Shown here piece by piece: positions 6,720 through 6,740 of a DNA stretch of 6,740 nucleotides (positions are counted from its first letter, which is position 1; each line of letters starts with the position of its first letter). The notes beneath the pieces are model-generated. The model had not been told where the DNA came from, made no database searches, and saw nothing but the letters and a program-made list of their open reading frames with translations. The DNA lies in assembly GCA_964410125.1 (NCBI GenBank), contig CAYPGQ010000174.1, positions 1-6,740 of the forward strand, read 5' to 3'. The translations under genes and the position numbers were made by a program. This DNA comes from G020348385 sp964410125. GTDB lineage: Bacteria > Acidobacteriota > Aminicenantia > Aminicenantales > Aminicenantaceae.

Positions 6720-6740
6720 AGTTATTATATACTTAATTAA

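Larger units (their letters stand above)
6122..6740. other. AT-rich tail with gene and insertion-sequence debris
   Basis: About 620 bases after the methyltransferase contain no full-length gene. They are clearly richer in A and T than the rest of the window. In order they hold a T-run (6136-6142) with no GC hairpin ahead of it, a 7-bp inverted repeat TCCATTG/CAATGGA (6152-6158 and 6176-6182), a 43-codon ORF (6196-6327), a 33-codon ORF (6330-6431) I cannot assign, the tail of an IS3-family transposase (from about 6473), and a possible insertion-sequence end. The 9-mer CTTAATTAA occurs at 6650-6658, where it is part of the perfect palindrome CTTAATTAAG, and again at 6732-6740. Confidence 0.6.

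Noticed and set aside
6666..6740. 24-codon ORF at the right end of the window
   Set aside because: Too short and falls in the presumed non-coding end of the insertion-sequence remnant; no supporting translation signal.

Overview
The window is bacterial DNA: compact genes, strong GGAGG-type ribosome binding sites, Sec-type signal peptides and no introns. The mix of a secreted BNR-repeat 'VPS10/sortilin-like' propeller, a bacterial S10 serine carboxypeptidase and a formylglycine-type sulfatase is most familiar from Acidobacteriota/Aminicenantes-like, Planctomycetes-like or related environmental lineages. That placement is an inference from gene content only and is weak.

Layout. Positions 1-2594 (minus strand) hold the longest gene: an open frame of 864 codons that enters at the left edge without a stop and encodes a secreted protein with eleven Asp-box (BNR) repeats. 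Positions 2705-4246 (minus) encode a complete secreted S10 serine carypeptidase-type enzyme (serine carboxypeptidase), preceded by a good sigma70-like promoter at 4324-4352. Positions 4432-5317 (minus) are the remains of a sulfatase of the heparan N-sulfatase/SGSH type. It has lost its N-terminal metal-binding segment and a large central block, and the central scar is frameshifted. A 111-bp divergent spacer (5318-5428) carries a perfect 7-7-7 inverted repeat. Positions 5429-6121 (plus) encode a complete membrane methyltransferase of the isoprenylcysteine carboxyl methyltransferase (ICMT/PEMT) family.

The last 620 bases (6122-6740) are visibly more AT-rich and hold debris: a 43-codon orphan ORF, a very short ORF, the C-terminal tail of an IS3-family transposase, and a possible right end of that insertion sequence.

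How it fits together. The minus-strand genes all encode or encoded exported proteins (propeller, peptidase, sulfatase), which suits a scavenger of extracellular protein and sulfated glycan. The peptidase and propeller gene run in the same direction 110 bp apart and may be co-transcribed. The methyltransferase faces the other way and has no evident link. I see no convincing new multi-gene system. The most informative oddities are the doubly deleted sulfatase beside IS debris, and the changed oxyanion-region motif of the peptidase.
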